Shown: positions 8,843-18,327, counted from the stretch's first letter. The stretch: DNA of 64,000 nt from CAVQNQ01 sp963714205 (GCA_963714205.1 CAVQNQ010000004.1:558001-622000); one strand, 5' to 3'. The notes: generated by a model from the letters alone, not told the origin. Numbers and translations are program-made.

Positions 8843-9628
8843 TTAGCGCGGGGTGAAGGTGGATTCGGCGCCGAAGCGGTGGTAGTCGCTGTATTCGATG
8901 CGCAGGCGCTCGCGCTGCGGGCCGGTGCGAAACTCCAGCGTGTCGTCGGCCAGAGTGTACACCGGAAACCAGTTCTTTCCGTCCACGGGTTTGCGGACCG
9001 TCGTGAAACGCGGAAACAGGTTCTCGGAGCTCATGCTGCGCATTTCGGGCACCGCGCGGCCCTCCAGGCGGACGATGTTGTAATCCTTCTTTTCCGCCCA
9101 GACCATGCCGTCGAAAAATCTCTGGCCCTCCAGAATCTGGCGCGGCTTGACCTGCAGCACCCAGCAATCTACCCCGTCTATGGTTTCTTCGCCGCGGAAG
9201 CGGGTCTCATAATTCCACAGGCTGTCCTCGGTGAGCACCAGCGGCTGGATGTCGCGGATGTCGCGAAAATCCTCATCGGTAAGCCGGAGGCGTGTGAGCC
9301 GGTTCTCGGGATGGCCCACTACCTGTTCAGTGCGCTCGTGCTCCGGCGAAAAGATGATATCGCGCACCTCGTGGTATCGCCCGCGGGCGATACCACGGTC
9401 ATCGAGTTCCTCCAGCGTGACCGTCTGGCGGTACATGTACTCATTGCGTTCCGCCACCGTTTGGGATTCCCGGTGAGCTACCATTTTGACCAGGCCGGGC
9501 GGCGGCTCCTGGCCGCCGGCGCCGGGAATACCGTATCCCAATGCTAGAATGATGCCGATGGCTAAAACGCCTGGCGGCTTCCGGGCGGCTCTGCTGATCG
9601 GCTGGGTGCTGCTGGGCGTGGCTGGCAT
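8843..9628 (-). CDS. Exported protein with outer-membrane lipoprotein-sorting (LolA/LolB-like) fold
   Basis: 261 aa from ATG 9628 (a further ATG at 9652 is possible). The N-terminus carries RAARKPPG then a hydrophobic segment LAIGIILALGYGIPGAGG, a signal peptide, then a beta-rich body with RQTVTLEELDDRG, DCWVLQVKPR, GMVWAEKKDYNIVRLEG and ending in YSDYHRFGAESTF. This arrangement is seen in acidobacterial proteins annotated as outer membrane lipoprotein-sorting protein-like; the call rests on pattern only. The 5' end overlaps the divergent protease gene head-to-head by about 80 bp. Confidence 0.6.
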   Translation of the reverse strand: MPATPSSTQPISRAARKPPGVLAIGIILALGYGIPGAGGQEPPPGLVKMVAHRESQTVAERNEYMYRQTVTLEELDDRGIARGRYHEVRDIIFSPEHERTEQVVGHPENRLTRLRLTDEDFRDIRDIQPLVLTEDSLWNYETRFRGEETIDGVDCWVLQVKPRQILEGQRFFDGMVWAEKKDYNIVRLEGRAVPEMRSMSSENLFPRFTTVRKPVDGKNWFPVYTLADDTLEFRTGPQRERLRIEYSDYHRFGAESTFTPR

Positions 9629-10520
9629 GGAATACGCGCGGGCGAAGGCCATTCCTGCTTCGGCGGCACTGCCGGTGCTGGCTGCCTTCCTCTTTCTTTA
9701 TCCATTTTATCTGGTTACGGGATTTCCCACCGAGCGCGAGCGGTTTTCGGGCGCAAGCCTCCCGGCGCTTCTTCTGGCAATCACCGTAACCCCCTACCTG
9801 ATCTGCTGCGCGGGGCCGGTAGCGTTTGAATGGAGCGGCTTGGCGCAACTGGCGGCTGTGGCCCTGGCACTAAGCCTGTGGTACCTGGTTCTGCCCACCG
9901 CTCCCGTGACCGACGCCGCCTTTCTGGCCCTGGTGGTATGGATTTCCCTAGGGCGATACTTCGAGCCGGTCTATCGCACGCCGCTTCGGCTGTACGCCGC
10001 CGAACTGGGCCGGATATCGTTGTTCCTTTGCGCAGCCTTGTGCCTGATGCTGCAGCGTCGGGTGCACGAGACCGGCTTCGGTTTCATACCCAGTCGCAAG
10101 GAATGGCGGATCGGTTTCCTCCACTATCTTTACTTCCTGCCGTTGGGTATCCCAGCGGCTCTGGCACTCAGGGCCATGCATGTGACGCACTTGGTCCCGG
10201 TCTGGGTGATCGCCGGAACATTTGCCGGTTATCTGTGGGGCTTGGCTCTCGCGGAGGAGTTCCTCTTTCGTGGTGTATTGCAACAGTGGATCGAGGACTG
10301 GACCTGGAATCAGAGGGCCGCGCTTGTTCTGACATCATTACTCTTCGGCGCGGCGCATCTCTGGTTCGCCGGCGCTTTTCCCAATTGGAGGATGGCCCTG
10401 GTTGCGACCATTCTTGGGTGGTTTTGCGGACGGGCCCGGAACCAGGCGGGGAGCATTCGCGCCAGCGTCGTTACCCACACACTTGTGGTGACAACTTGGA
10501 GGGCTTTTTTGACAGTATAA
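9549..10520 (+). CDS. CPBP-family intramembrane glutamic endopeptidase (Abi/CAAX type)
   Basis: 323 aa from ATG 9549 (9552 and 9558 also possible). Polytopic membrane protein with about eight hydrophobic segments. The CPBP motif 1 EEFLFR is encoded at 10254-10271, motif 2 is FGAAH in SLLFGAAHLWF, and the third motif region reads THTLVVTT. In most family members the third His is followed by Asn (HxxxN); here that position is Val, so catalytic competence is uncertain. Possible roles include prenyl-protein or bacteriocin-immunity proteolysis; nothing nearby indicates a substrate. Confidence 0.8.
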   Translation: MMPMAKTPGGFRAALLIGWVLLGVAGMEYARAKAIPASAALPVLAAFLFLYPFYLVTGFPTERERFSGASLPALLLAITVTPYLICCAGPVAFEWSGLAQLAAVALALSLWYLVLPTAPVTDAAFLALVVWISLGRYFEPVYRTPLRLYAAELGRISLFLCAALCLMLQRRVHETGFGFIPSRKEWRIGFLHYLYFLPLGIPAALALRAMHVTHLVPVWVIAGTFAGYLWGLALAEEFLFRGVLQQWIEDWTWNQRAALVLTSLLFGAAHLWFAGAFPNWRMALVATILGWFCGRARNQAGSIRASVVTHTLVVTTWRAFLTV

Positions 10521-10800
10521 GAGTGTTCGATCACGAGAATTCCAAAAATAAATACAGATTTCTGTTGATTCCAAATTCAGAATCTACTAATATTGGAATT
10601 AAGCCGGGGAGGCAACTCCCACCAAAGCGAGACTAACCTCTAAAATAAAGACCCCTGAAGCATCCTCCCCGGCGCCCGAAAGGGTTTAGAGGTCTTCAAC
10701 CAGTAGGGAAAACACCTGAAATACCGATTTGGAGCGTAACTGGTTTCTCGGCCGGTTCAGCGTGATATCATGACGGATACGCGTCTAAAGTACCGTGAAC
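10521..10800. other. Non-coding interval with nested inverted repeats, upstream of dxr
   Basis: 280 bp without a credible gene, more AT-rich than its surroundings. AATTCCAA at 10538-10545 is inverted as TTGGAATT at 10593-10600, with a small ACAG/CTGT hairpin and a GATTC/GAATC pair between them. A second pair, ACCTCTAAA at 10636-10644 and TTTAGAGGT at 10685-10693, is a perfect 9-bp inverted repeat; AAGACC at 10648-10653 and GGTCTT at 10691-10696 offer an alternative pairing. Could be a structured dxr leader, a small RNA, or a decayed repeat. No uridine tract follows, so it is not a clear terminator. Confidence 0.4.
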
Positions 10801-11994
10801 ATGAGAACTCTGACCGTTCTGGGCTCCACCGGGTCGATTGGCAGAAGTACCTTGGATGTGGTGCGGCGCAGCCGCTCCTTATATCAGGTGTATGCGCTGG
10901 TGGCTGGCCGCAATGTTGAGACGCTGGTCTCCCAAATTCTGGAGTTTCGTCCGGCCGTAGCGGTTGTTGCAGATCCCGACACTCTGAAGCGCCTCGTCGA
11001 GGCCCTAACGGCTGCCGGATTGGCACGTCTCGATTTTCCAGATCTGCTATGCGATGCGGCGGCGCGGGTACGGGCGGCGACCGCGCCGGAAGTCGATACC
11101 CTGATTTCCGCGATTGTGGGGGTGGCGGGCCTGGAGGCGACCTATGAAGCCGTCCGCCTGGGAAAGCGTGTGGGGCTGGCGAACAAAGAGGTTCTCGTAA
11201 CCGGCGGAGAGTTGGTGATGGCGGCCGTGCGGGAGCACGGCGCCGAGTTGCTGCCGATCGATAGCGAACATAACGGAGCCCACCAGTGCCTGGCGGCGGG
11301 CAACCGCAAGGCCGTTTCTAAGCTGATTCTCACCGCTTCCGGCGGCCCCTTCCGCAATACGCCGCGGGAAGCGCTCGCGCGCGTGACTCCCGAGCAGGCT
11401 CTCAATCATCCAACATGGCGTATGGGGAACCGCATTACGATCGACTGCGCCACCCTGATGAACAAGGGTTTCGAAGTCATCGAGGCCTGCTGGTTGTTCG
11501 GTTTCACGCCTTCTCAGGTGGACGTTGTCATACATCCGCAATCCACCGTCCATGCCATGATTGAATATAGCGATGGCAGCGTGCTGGCGCAGATCTCGGC
11601 CACCGACATGCGGATGCCGATCCAGTATGCTTTGACTTATCCTGAGCGGTGCGAGGCGCCAGTGCCCAAGATCGATTGGAAGGCCGCTCGCCAATGGGAG
11701 TTTCTGCCGCCGGACTTCGACAAATTCCCCCTGCTGAAACTGGCTTGCGAGTGTCAGGAGATTGGCGGATCGTCTACTTGTACGCTGAATGCGGCCGATG
11801 AGATTGCGGTCGAGGCTTTTCTGGCTGGGAGTATCGGCTATCTTGGCATTCATCGGATCGTGGCGGAGACTCTGTCGCGTGTGCCGGTGCGGCACCCCCG
11901 GACAGTGGGTGAGATTCTCGAGATCGACCGGGAGTCGCGAGCCATGGCGCGCGAACTCGTGGCGGTGGAGTGCGCGAGCGCGGTAACGGCGTAA
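10801..11994 (+). CDS. dxr: 1-deoxy-D-xylulose 5-phosphate reductoisomerase
   Basis: 397 aa from ATG 10801 (GTG at 10795 in frame would add two residues). Second step of the MEP pathway to isoprenoids, NADPH- and metal-dependent. The NADPH-binding GSTGSIG is at residues 7-13, GLANKEVLVTGG follows, and the metal site is in IDSEHNGAHQC. RMGNRITIDCATLMNKGFEVIEA and VVIHPQSTVHAMIEY are family signatures. It lies 4 nt upstream of rseP, a conserved bacterial arrangement. Confidence 0.97.
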   Translation: MRTLTVLGSTGSIGRSTLDVVRRSRSLYQVYALVAGRNVETLVSQILEFRPAVAVVADPDTLKRLVEALTAAGLARLDFPDLLCDAAARVRAATAPEVDTLISAIVGVAGLEATYEAVRLGKRVGLANKEVLVTGGELVMAAVREHGAELLPIDSEHNGAHQCLAAGNRKAVSKLILTASGGPFRNTPREALARVTPEQALNHPTWRMGNRITIDCATLMNKGFEVIEACWLFGFTPSQVDVVIHPQSTVHAMIEYSDGSVLAQISATDMRMPIQYALTYPERCEAPVPKIDWKAARQWEFLPPDFDKFPLLKLACECQEIGGSSTCTLNAADEIAVEAFLAGSIGYLGIHRIVAETLSRVPVRHPRTVGEILEIDRESRAMARELVAVECASAVTA

Positions 11995-11998
11995 AACT

Positions 11999-13327
11999 AT
12001 GTTAGTTTTCCTGGAAAACGTGTTGTGGCTGCTGGTCCTGATCGGGGTGATGATCAACATCCACGAATTGGGGCACTTTTGGGCCGCGCGCTACTTCGAT
12101 GTGAAAGTCGAAACCTTCAGTTTCGGCTTCGGCACGCGTCTGTTTGGATTCCGCCGAGGGGAGACGGATTACCGCTTTTCGGTGATCCCTTTGGGCGGGT
12201 ACGTGAAGATGACCGGCGAGCAGGCCGGCGACGAAGCCGTCTCCGATCCGCGCAGCTTCATGGCGAAACCTCGCTGGCAGCGCCTGATCATCGCCGCCGC
12301 GGGCCCGTTCATGAATATCGTGCTGGCCATAGGGGTTCTCACGGGCCTCTACATGGTGAAGTACGAGAAGGTGGCCGATAGCGACCTGCACGCGGTGATC
12401 GGCCACGTGATGCCGGATTCTCCCGCAGCCAAGGCCGGGCTTCAGGATGGCGACCGGATCGTCAAACTGGATGGCAAGACCGATCCCGATTGGGAAGCAG
12501 TGGGCGTCAAGGAAGTGGAGAGCGCGTATCGCCCGATGGCTCTTACCATCGAACGCAATGGCAAGCGGTTCGAGACCACCGTAACGCCGGTTCTCAGCGA
12601 GCGAACCGGCGTGGGGTACGCGGGTTGGGACGAAATGGGCAGAATCCAGCTGGCGAGCATCGAGCCGGGTTATCCGGCCGACAAAGCCGGTCTCCGGAAG
12701 GGCGATCTCCTGATTTCGGTCAACGGTCAGCCGATCCACTCGCCAACTAAATTTCAGGAGATCATCAAGAACAGCGGCGGCAAGACTATCGAAATCGCGT
12801 TCCTGCGCAACGGCGTCCAGCGGCAGGTTTCGGTGACTCCGTCCTGGGCCAGGTTGGATGGCCCGGCGCATTGGATGATCGGCGTCGCGCCGCAGCAGAA
12901 ACTGGACCTCATCACGACGCGCCTCTCCTTCCCGGAGGCCCTGCGCGAATCCCTCGACCAGAACGCCAAGGGCGCGCTGTTGATCGTGAACCTGCTGAAG
13001 GGCATGGTGGAGCGGCGAATGTCACCCAAGAGCCTCACCGGGCCGATCGGCATCGCCCAGCTTTCGGGTGAGGCGGCGCGCGAAGGGCCGTCGGCGTTTT
13101 TCATGCTGATGTCGATGGTCAGCCTGAACCTGGCAATCTTCAACCTGCTGCCCATCCCCATCCTGGATGGCGGGACCATCATTCTGCTGCTGGTGGAGAT
13201 GACCATGCAGCGGGATCTCAGCCTGAACGTAAAAGAAGCGGTGTTTAAGGTCGGATTTGTGGCTATCATGGTGATCGTGGCCTTCGCCATCTACAACGAC
13301 CTTTCCAAGATTCTGCCACCGGGGTAG
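11999..13327 (+). CDS. rseP: Site-2 zinc metalloprotease RseP
   Basis: 442 aa inner-membrane protease that cleaves transmembrane anti-sigma factors and signal-peptide remnants. The zinc motif HELGH is at residues 22-26 in the first membrane segment. Two PDZ domains follow (around IGHVMPDSPAAKAGLQDGDRI and ASIEPGYPADKAGLRKGDLL), and the second catalytic motif is NLLPIPILDGG near the C-terminus. The double PDZ arrangement is that of Gram-negative RseP rather than single-PDZ RasP. It follows dxr by 4 nt. No anti-sigma factor gene is adjacent. Confidence 0.95.
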   Translation: MLVFLENVLWLLVLIGVMINIHELGHFWAARYFDVKVETFSFGFGTRLFGFRRGETDYRFSVIPLGGYVKMTGEQAGDEAVSDPRSFMAKPRWQRLIIAAAGPFMNIVLAIGVLTGLYMVKYEKVADSDLHAVIGHVMPDSPAAKAGLQDGDRIVKLDGKTDPDWEAVGVKEVESAYRPMALTIERNGKRFETTVTPVLSERTGVGYAGWDEMGRIQLASIEPGYPADKAGLRKGDLLISVNGQPIHSPTKFQEIIKNSGGKTIEIAFLRNGVQRQVSVTPSWARLDGPAHWMIGVAPQQKLDLITTRLSFPEALRESLDQNAKGALLIVNLLKGMVERRMSPKSLTGPIGIAQLSGEAAREGPSAFFMLMSMVSLNLAIFNLLPIPILDGGTIILLLVEMTMQRDLSLNVKEAVFKVGFVAIMVIVAFAIYNDLSKILPPG

Positions 13328-13401
13328 GCCCGTTCGGGCGGCGACGCCAACGGCCTGAATCCTTCGCCCCAACCCGATCATCTGCTAAGCTGAACCACGG
13401 C

Positions 13402-14976
13402 ATGCCCTGTAGCTGCGTCCGCCAAACCGACCTGCCCAACACCTCGCGTCTCGCCGCCGACGTCTCGTACAATCCGGATCGCGCGGCCCGTTTTTATCGC
13501 CACGCGCTTCGCGGGCTGGCGGGGTTCCGCGAAGCGGCTGCCGAAATCCGTTTCCCCGCCGAGCGGCGCGCGGGGTTGGTTCGCGCACTTCGGCTGAGCA
13601 ATCCCGCGAGCGCGGCCATCGACCGGCTGGCGCAGCCGGATACCGTGGTGGTGGCCACGGGCCAGCAGGTGGGCTTGTTTTCCGGGCCCTGCTACACCAT
13701 CTACAAGGCGCTGCACGCCGCCAGGCTGGCTGCGTGGCTGAGCGCGAACGGCATCCCCGCGGTGCCGGTGTTCTGGCTGGCCACCGAAGATCACGACTTC
13801 GCCGAGGTCAACCACGTTTGGGTTTTCGATCCCACACACCAGCCGGTGAAGCTGGAGATGCGGCGCGGGGCGAGCGCGCAGCCGGCGGGTGAGGTGGTAC
13901 TGGCTTCGCCGCCCGTCGCGGAATTGCGCGCGGCCCTGGAGGGTTTCCCGTTCGCCGAGGAGGTCTGCGCGCTCGCCGAGCGCAGCTACCGCAGCGGCAG
14001 CACCATGGGGGCGGCCTTCGGCGAGTTGCTGCGCGGCATCCTGGAGGGGTTCGATATCCCCCAGGTGGACCCCATGCTGCCGGCTTTCCGCGAGCTCGCG
14101 GCGCCCATCCTCCGGGAGGCCGTGGAGGCGGCGCCGGAGCTGACGGCGAGCATCCTCGAGCGCAATCGCGAGCTGGCCGAGGCGGGTTATCACGCGCAGG
14201 TTCACGTCGAGGAGCAGACCTCGTTCGTGTTTCTGCTGGAAGGCGGCAAGCGCCTGGCTCTGCGCCGCCACGGCGGGGAGTACGTCCTTAACGGCCGCCG
14301 GTTCGCCGCCGAAGAACTGCTGGACCGCGCGGTTTCGCTTTCGCCCAATGCGCTCCTGCGGCCGGTGGTGCAGGACTTCATGCTGCCGACCGTGGCGTAT
14401 GTCGGCGGTCCCGCTGAGACGGCCTACCTGGCGCAGGCGGAATCCCTTTACGCTCGGCTCCTGGGGCGCATGCCGGTTTCCGTGCCGCGCACCGGCTTCA
14501 CGATCGTGGATGAGCGCAGCCACAAGCTGATGCAACGCTACGGGCTGTGTCTCCCGGATTTCTTTCACGGCGAGGACGCGTTGCGCCAGCGCATCGCCGC
14601 CAAGCTGGTGCCTCCATCCCTGGCGGGTGTCCTGCGGGAAAGCGCCGCCACGGTGGAGGGCGCGCTCGAGCACCTGCGCGGACGCCTGGCCGAATTCGAT
14701 CCCACGCTGGCGCGCGCGCTCGCGACCAGCGAACGCAAGATCCGATACCAGCTTGGGAAGATCGATCGCAAGACCGGCCGTGAGGCCCTGCGGCGGGATG
14801 CCCGCGCGGCTGAATACGCGAGGTCCCTCGCCGGCCTGATCTACCCCGAGCACCATCTGCAGGAGCGGCTCTACTCGATCCTGCCGTTTATGGCCAAGCA
14901 CGGCCTCGATCTGATCGGCCGCATCCACGAAGCCATCAACCTGGAATGCAGGGACCACCAGTTTATGGTGGCTTGA
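13402..14976 (+). CDS. bshC: Bacillithiol biosynthesis cysteine-adding enzyme BshC
   Basis: 524 aa. Ligates cysteine to glucosaminyl-malate, the last step of bacillithiol synthesis. Diagnostic stretches are VVVATGQQVGLFSGPCYTIYKA, FWLATEDHDFAEVNH and DFMLPTVAYVGGPAETAYLAQ, with a coiled C-terminal region (TVEGALEHLRGRLAEFD onward). Length fits the family. Indicates that this organism uses bacillithiol as a low-molecular-weight thiol; bshA and bshB are not in the window. ATG 13402 has only a weak ribosome-binding site. Confidence 0.93.
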   Translation: MPCSCVRQTDLPNTSRLAADVSYNPDRAARFYRHALRGLAGFREAAAEIRFPAERRAGLVRALRLSNPASAAIDRLAQPDTVVVATGQQVGLFSGPCYTIYKALHAARLAAWLSANGIPAVPVFWLATEDHDFAEVNHVWVFDPTHQPVKLEMRRGASAQPAGEVVLASPPVAELRAALEGFPFAEEVCALAERSYRSGSTMGAAFGELLRGILEGFDIPQVDPMLPAFRELAAPILREAVEAAPELTASILERNRELAEAGYHAQVHVEEQTSFVFLLEGGKRLALRRHGGEYVLNGRRFAAEELLDRAVSLSPNALLRPVVQDFMLPTVAYVGGPAETAYLAQAESLYARLLGRMPVSVPRTGFTIVDERSHKLMQRYGLCLPDFFHGEDALRQRIAAKLVPPSLAGVLRESAATVEGALEHLRGRLAEFDPTLARALATSERKIRYQLGKIDRKTGREALRRDARAAEYARSLAGLIYPEHHLQERLYSILPFMAKHGLDLIGRIHEAINLECRDHQFMVA

Positions 14977-15002
14977 GGCTCAATCGCGCTAGCATAGGTC
15001 CC

Positions 15003-17651
15003 ATGCAGTGGCGTGCGTGGCCTTCCGCCTGTCTAGGCGCTGCCGCGATGGCGTGGATTCTGGCCGCGCTTCCGGCCGGACCAAACGGCATCGAGGAATT
15101 GCGGCGAGGATTCGAGCGTCCCCCTGACGATGCCCGGGTGATGATGCGCTGGTGGTGGTTCGGCCCGGCGGTGACCCGGCCGGAGCTGGAGCGCGAAATG
15201 CGTGCCATGAAGCAGGGCGGTATCGGCGGTTTCGAGGTGCAGCCGGTCTATCCGCTGGTTCTGGACGATCCGGCGCACGGCATCCGCAACCTGCCTTATC
15301 TCTCCAGTGATTTCCTCGAGGCGCTCAAGTTCACCGGCGAGAAGGCCAAGGAACTCGGCCTCCGCATGGACCTCACGCTGGCGAGCGGCTGGCCCTACGG
15401 CGGTCCGCACATATCCATCACCCAGGCGGCCGGGAAACTGCGCATCGAACGCCTTCCTCTGCCCGCCGGCGCCCGAGAACTGCGGCTGCCGGAGATTGGC
15501 GAAGGCGAGAAGCTGATCGCCGCGTTCGTGGGGCGGCAGCGCGCCACCGATATCGAAAACGGCGTCCTGCGCGTGGCTCCGGCCGAAGATACTCGAACGG
15601 TGCTGGTCTTCATTTCGAGCCGCACGCGCCAGGCGGTCAAGCGCGCGGCGGTCGGCGCGGAGGGCTTCGTGCTCGATCACTATGACCGCGCGGCGCTCGA
15701 AACGCACCTCCAGGCGGTCGGGGAAAAGCTGCTGGGGGCGCTCGGCTCGAACCCGCCCTACGCTATCTTCAGCGACAGCCTGGAAGTATACAGCTCGGAT
15801 TGGACGCCCGATTTTCTCCAGGAATTCGAGCGCCGCCGCGGCTACGACCTGACGCCGTACCTGCCCGCGCTGGCCGAGGATATCGGCGGCCAGACCGCCG
15901 CCATCCGCCACGATTGGGGCCGCACCCTCACCGAACTCGCGGACGAGCACTACCTCACGCCGCTCCGCGAATTCGCCGCGCGGCACGGAACGCGTTTCCG
16001 CTCGCAGACCTACGGAATCCCGCCCGTGGCGCTCTCGAGCAACGCGCTGGTGGACCTGCCCGAGGGCGAAGGCTCGCAATGGCGAAGCCTCTCCGCGACG
16101 CGCTGGGCCTCCTCCGCGAGCCATCTTTACGGGCGCCCGGTGACCTCCTCGGAGACCTGGACGTGGCTCCATTCGCCGGTCTTCAGCGCCACGCCTCTGG
16201 ATATGAAGGCGGAAGCCGATCTGCACTTTCTCGAGGGCATCAACCAGTTGATCGGGCACGGATGGCCCTATTCACCACCCGAGGCCGGCGAGCCGGGCTG
16301 GCGCTTCTACGCCTCGGCGGTGTTCAATGCGCACAATCCGTGGTGGCCGGTGATGCCCGATATTACCGCGTACCTCAACCGGCTGAGCTTTCTGTTGCGG
16401 CAGGGGCAGCCGGCCAATGATGTGGCGGTATATTTACCCACCGACGACGCCTGGGCCCATTTCACGCCGGAGCACGTTTCGCTGAACCAGAGCCTGGGGC
16501 CGCTGATCGGTCCCAACCTCATTCCACAAATTTTGGATGCGGGCTACAACTTCGATTTCATCGACGACCGGGCCATCCTGCACGGCGGCGTGCCGTATCG
16601 CATCCTGATTCTTCCGGGCGTGGAGCGCATCCCCGTGGAGACGTATCGCGCCATCGAGAACTTCGCGGCCAAGGGTGGAGTGGTGGTCGCCACGCGCCGC
16701 GTGCCTTCGCTGGCGCCGGGTCTCGCGGGCGCGGAGGAGGAGACGCAGCAGATCCGGGAGATGTCGCGGGCGCTGTTTCCATCGCGCGCGCGCCTGGTCG
16801 AGGATGAGAGCGCGCTCGGGGGAGTCTTGCACGCCGCGCTCGCGCCGGATTTGGCCGCGGCCCCGGGCATCGGCTTCATCCACCGCAAGCTGCCCTTTGC
16901 CGAGATTTATTTCCTGGCCAACACGACGAACCAGCCGGTGCGCAGCGTGGCCGTGTTCCGCCAAAGCGGTCTCGAATCGGCATGGTGGGACCCCGCCAGC
17001 GGCAAGGCATCAAAGGCCGGCGGCGCGCGCCTGGAGCTGAACCTGGCGCCCTACGAATCGCGCGTGGTGGTCTTCTCCAGCCAGGGCTTGTCGGAGCCGA
17101 CCCAGTCCGGCGGCGCGGTTCCGGCGCCCATCGATCTGAGCGGAGGCTGGAAGGTGACCATCGGCGGCGCATCGGAAGAGATGGCGGCGCTCAAATCGTG
17201 GAGCGACGAGGATCGCTGGAAGTATTTCTCGGGGGAAGCTGTCTACGAGAAGACTGTCACGGTATCGCCGTCCCCGCGGCCCATGTTCCTGACGTTTGGC
17301 GAGGGAACGCCGGTGTCCATGGGTTCCGAGCGCCGTTCGGGATCGGGCATGAGGGCCTGGCTGGATAGCCCGGTGCGGGAGGCGGCCGAAGTCTTCGTAA
17401 ACGGCAAGCGTGCCGGTTCGGTGTGGCGTCCGCCGTATGAAGTGGAAGTCACCGGACTGCTGAAGCCCGGTGCCAACGCCATTCGCGTGCTGGTCTACAA
17501 TCTGGCGGTCAATGAACTGGCCAAAGGTCCGCTGCCGGACTACAAGGCGCTGAATGCCCGGTATGGCGAGCGCTTCCAGGCGCAGGATATGAACGAGATC
17601 CGGCCGCTGCCGGCGGGGCTGCTGGGACCGGTCAGGCTGGTCGCGCGATAG
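15003..17651 (+). CDS. Exported glycoside hydrolase, GH106-like (alpha-L-rhamnosidase type)
   Basis: 882 aa from ATG 15003; a frame extension to 14946 overlaps bshC and precedes the signal peptide. The N-terminal hydrophobic stretch CLGAAAMAWILAALPAG is an export signal. The body starts VMMRWWWFGPAVTRPELEREM, characteristic of the GH106-related family, with AMKQGGIGGFEVQPVYP, an ISFD-like ASGWPYGGPH barrel segment and IFSDSLEVYSSDW supplying acidic residues. A GH2-like galactose-binding module closes the protein (VNGKRAGSVWRPPYEVEVTG). Likely acts on rhamnose-containing plant polysaccharide or glycosides in the periplasm; substrate not provable from sequence. Confidence 0.8.
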   Translation: MQWRAWPSACLGAAAMAWILAALPAGPNGIEELRRGFERPPDDARVMMRWWWFGPAVTRPELEREMRAMKQGGIGGFEVQPVYPLVLDDPAHGIRNLPYLSSDFLEALKFTGEKAKELGLRMDLTLASGWPYGGPHISITQAAGKLRIERLPLPAGARELRLPEIGEGEKLIAAFVGRQRATDIENGVLRVAPAEDTRTVLVFISSRTRQAVKRAAVGAEGFVLDHYDRAALETHLQAVGEKLLGALGSNPPYAIFSDSLEVYSSDWTPDFLQEFERRRGYDLTPYLPALAEDIGGQTAAIRHDWGRTLTELADEHYLTPLREFAARHGTRFRSQTYGIPPVALSSNALVDLPEGEGSQWRSLSATRWASSASHLYGRPVTSSETWTWLHSPVFSATPLDMKAEADLHFLEGINQLIGHGWPYSPPEAGEPGWRFYASAVFNAHNPWWPVMPDITAYLNRLSFLLRQGQPANDVAVYLPTDDAWAHFTPEHVSLNQSLGPLIGPNLIPQILDAGYNFDFIDDRAILHGGVPYRILILPGVERIPVETYRAIENFAAKGGVVVATRRVPSLAPGLAGAEEETQQIREMSRALFPSRARLVEDESALGGVLHAALAPDLAAAPGIGFIHRKLPFAEIYFLANTTNQPVRSVAVFRQSGLESAWWDPASGKASKAGGARLELNLAPYESRVVVFSSQGLSEPTQSGGAVPAPIDLSGGWKVTIGGASEEMAALKSWSDEDRWKYFSGEAVYEKTVTVSPSPRPMFLTFGEGTPVSMGSERRSGSGMRAWLDSPVREAAEVFVNGKRAGSVWRPPYEVEVTGLLKPGANAIRVLVYNLAVNELAKGPLPDYKALNARYGERFQAQDMNEIRPLPAGLLGPVRLVAR

Positions 17652-17672
17652 ACCAGCCCGGCGCGGGGACCG

Positions 17673-18299
17673 TTAAAACTCGTAGCTGATCCCGACCATG
17701 GGGACAAGTTCTTGCAGCAGGGTGCCGTATTTCACGCCCGGAGCGGGAGTGATGATCGCCGTCGGGAACATGGTGATGTAATCGCGGAATTCGGCCCGCA
17801 TGAAGACGCGCTTGGTGACGGCCCAGCGCACCCCGGCGCCCACGTCGCCCATAGGCTTGAGCGCCTGCGTTTTGGTGAAGTAGCCGAACTGCGAGAGGGG
17901 CTGGTAGGCTTCCTCGGTTCCGGTGCCGCGGAAGATCTTCATCCCGCCGCCCACGGCCACGAAGAGCTGCGCGCGCGAGCGCCGGTTGGTGTGCAGGATC
18001 AGGTCGTAGTGCACCACGTGGGCGACGCCCGAGAAGGAGGCTGACGAGCCGCCGCTCTTCAAGCTCAGATCGCTTTCGAGAAAGGCGTAGCGCAACTCGC
18101 CGCTGATGTGGGGGTAAAGGTTCTGCCCCAGGAATGCGCCGGCCGCCAGTCCGGTATTGAATCCAGCCGTGGCCGCCCCGATAGCTCCGCTGGCGTTCAC
18201 GCTGTTCAGGAAGCCGCCGCCTCCGACGCCCCCGAACTCCCATTGCTGGCCGAAAGCAGAGCCGGCCATCAGCAAAATCGATATTGCAAACCTCTTCAT
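17673..18299 (-). CDS. Outer-membrane beta-barrel protein
   Basis: 208 aa. Signal peptide MKRFAISILLMAGSAFG, then a glycine-rich start (WEFGGVGGGGFLNS) and alternating hydrophobic strands such as ISGELRYAF, AHVVHYDLILHT, AQLFVAVGGGMKIF, AGVRWAVTKRVFMRAEFRDYI, ending in YEF. The terminal Phe is the outer-membrane insertion signal. Resembles small OmpW/OmpA-like barrels of acidobacteria; no specific function can be assigned. Convergent with the glycosidase gene and 28 nt upstream of the TIGR03437 gene in the same direction. Confidence 0.75.
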   Translation of the reverse strand: MKRFAISILLMAGSAFGQQWEFGGVGGGGFLNSVNASGAIGAATAGFNTGLAAGAFLGQNLYPHISGELRYAFLESDLSLKSGGSSASFSGVAHVVHYDLILHTNRRSRAQLFVAVGGGMKIFRGTGTEEAYQPLSQFGYFTKTQALKPMGDVGAGVRWAVTKRVFMRAEFRDYITMFPTAIITPAPGVKYGTLLQELVPMVGISYEF

Positions 18300-18327
18300 T
18301 TGCTTCTCCTGGTTACTTCTCTTGGCT

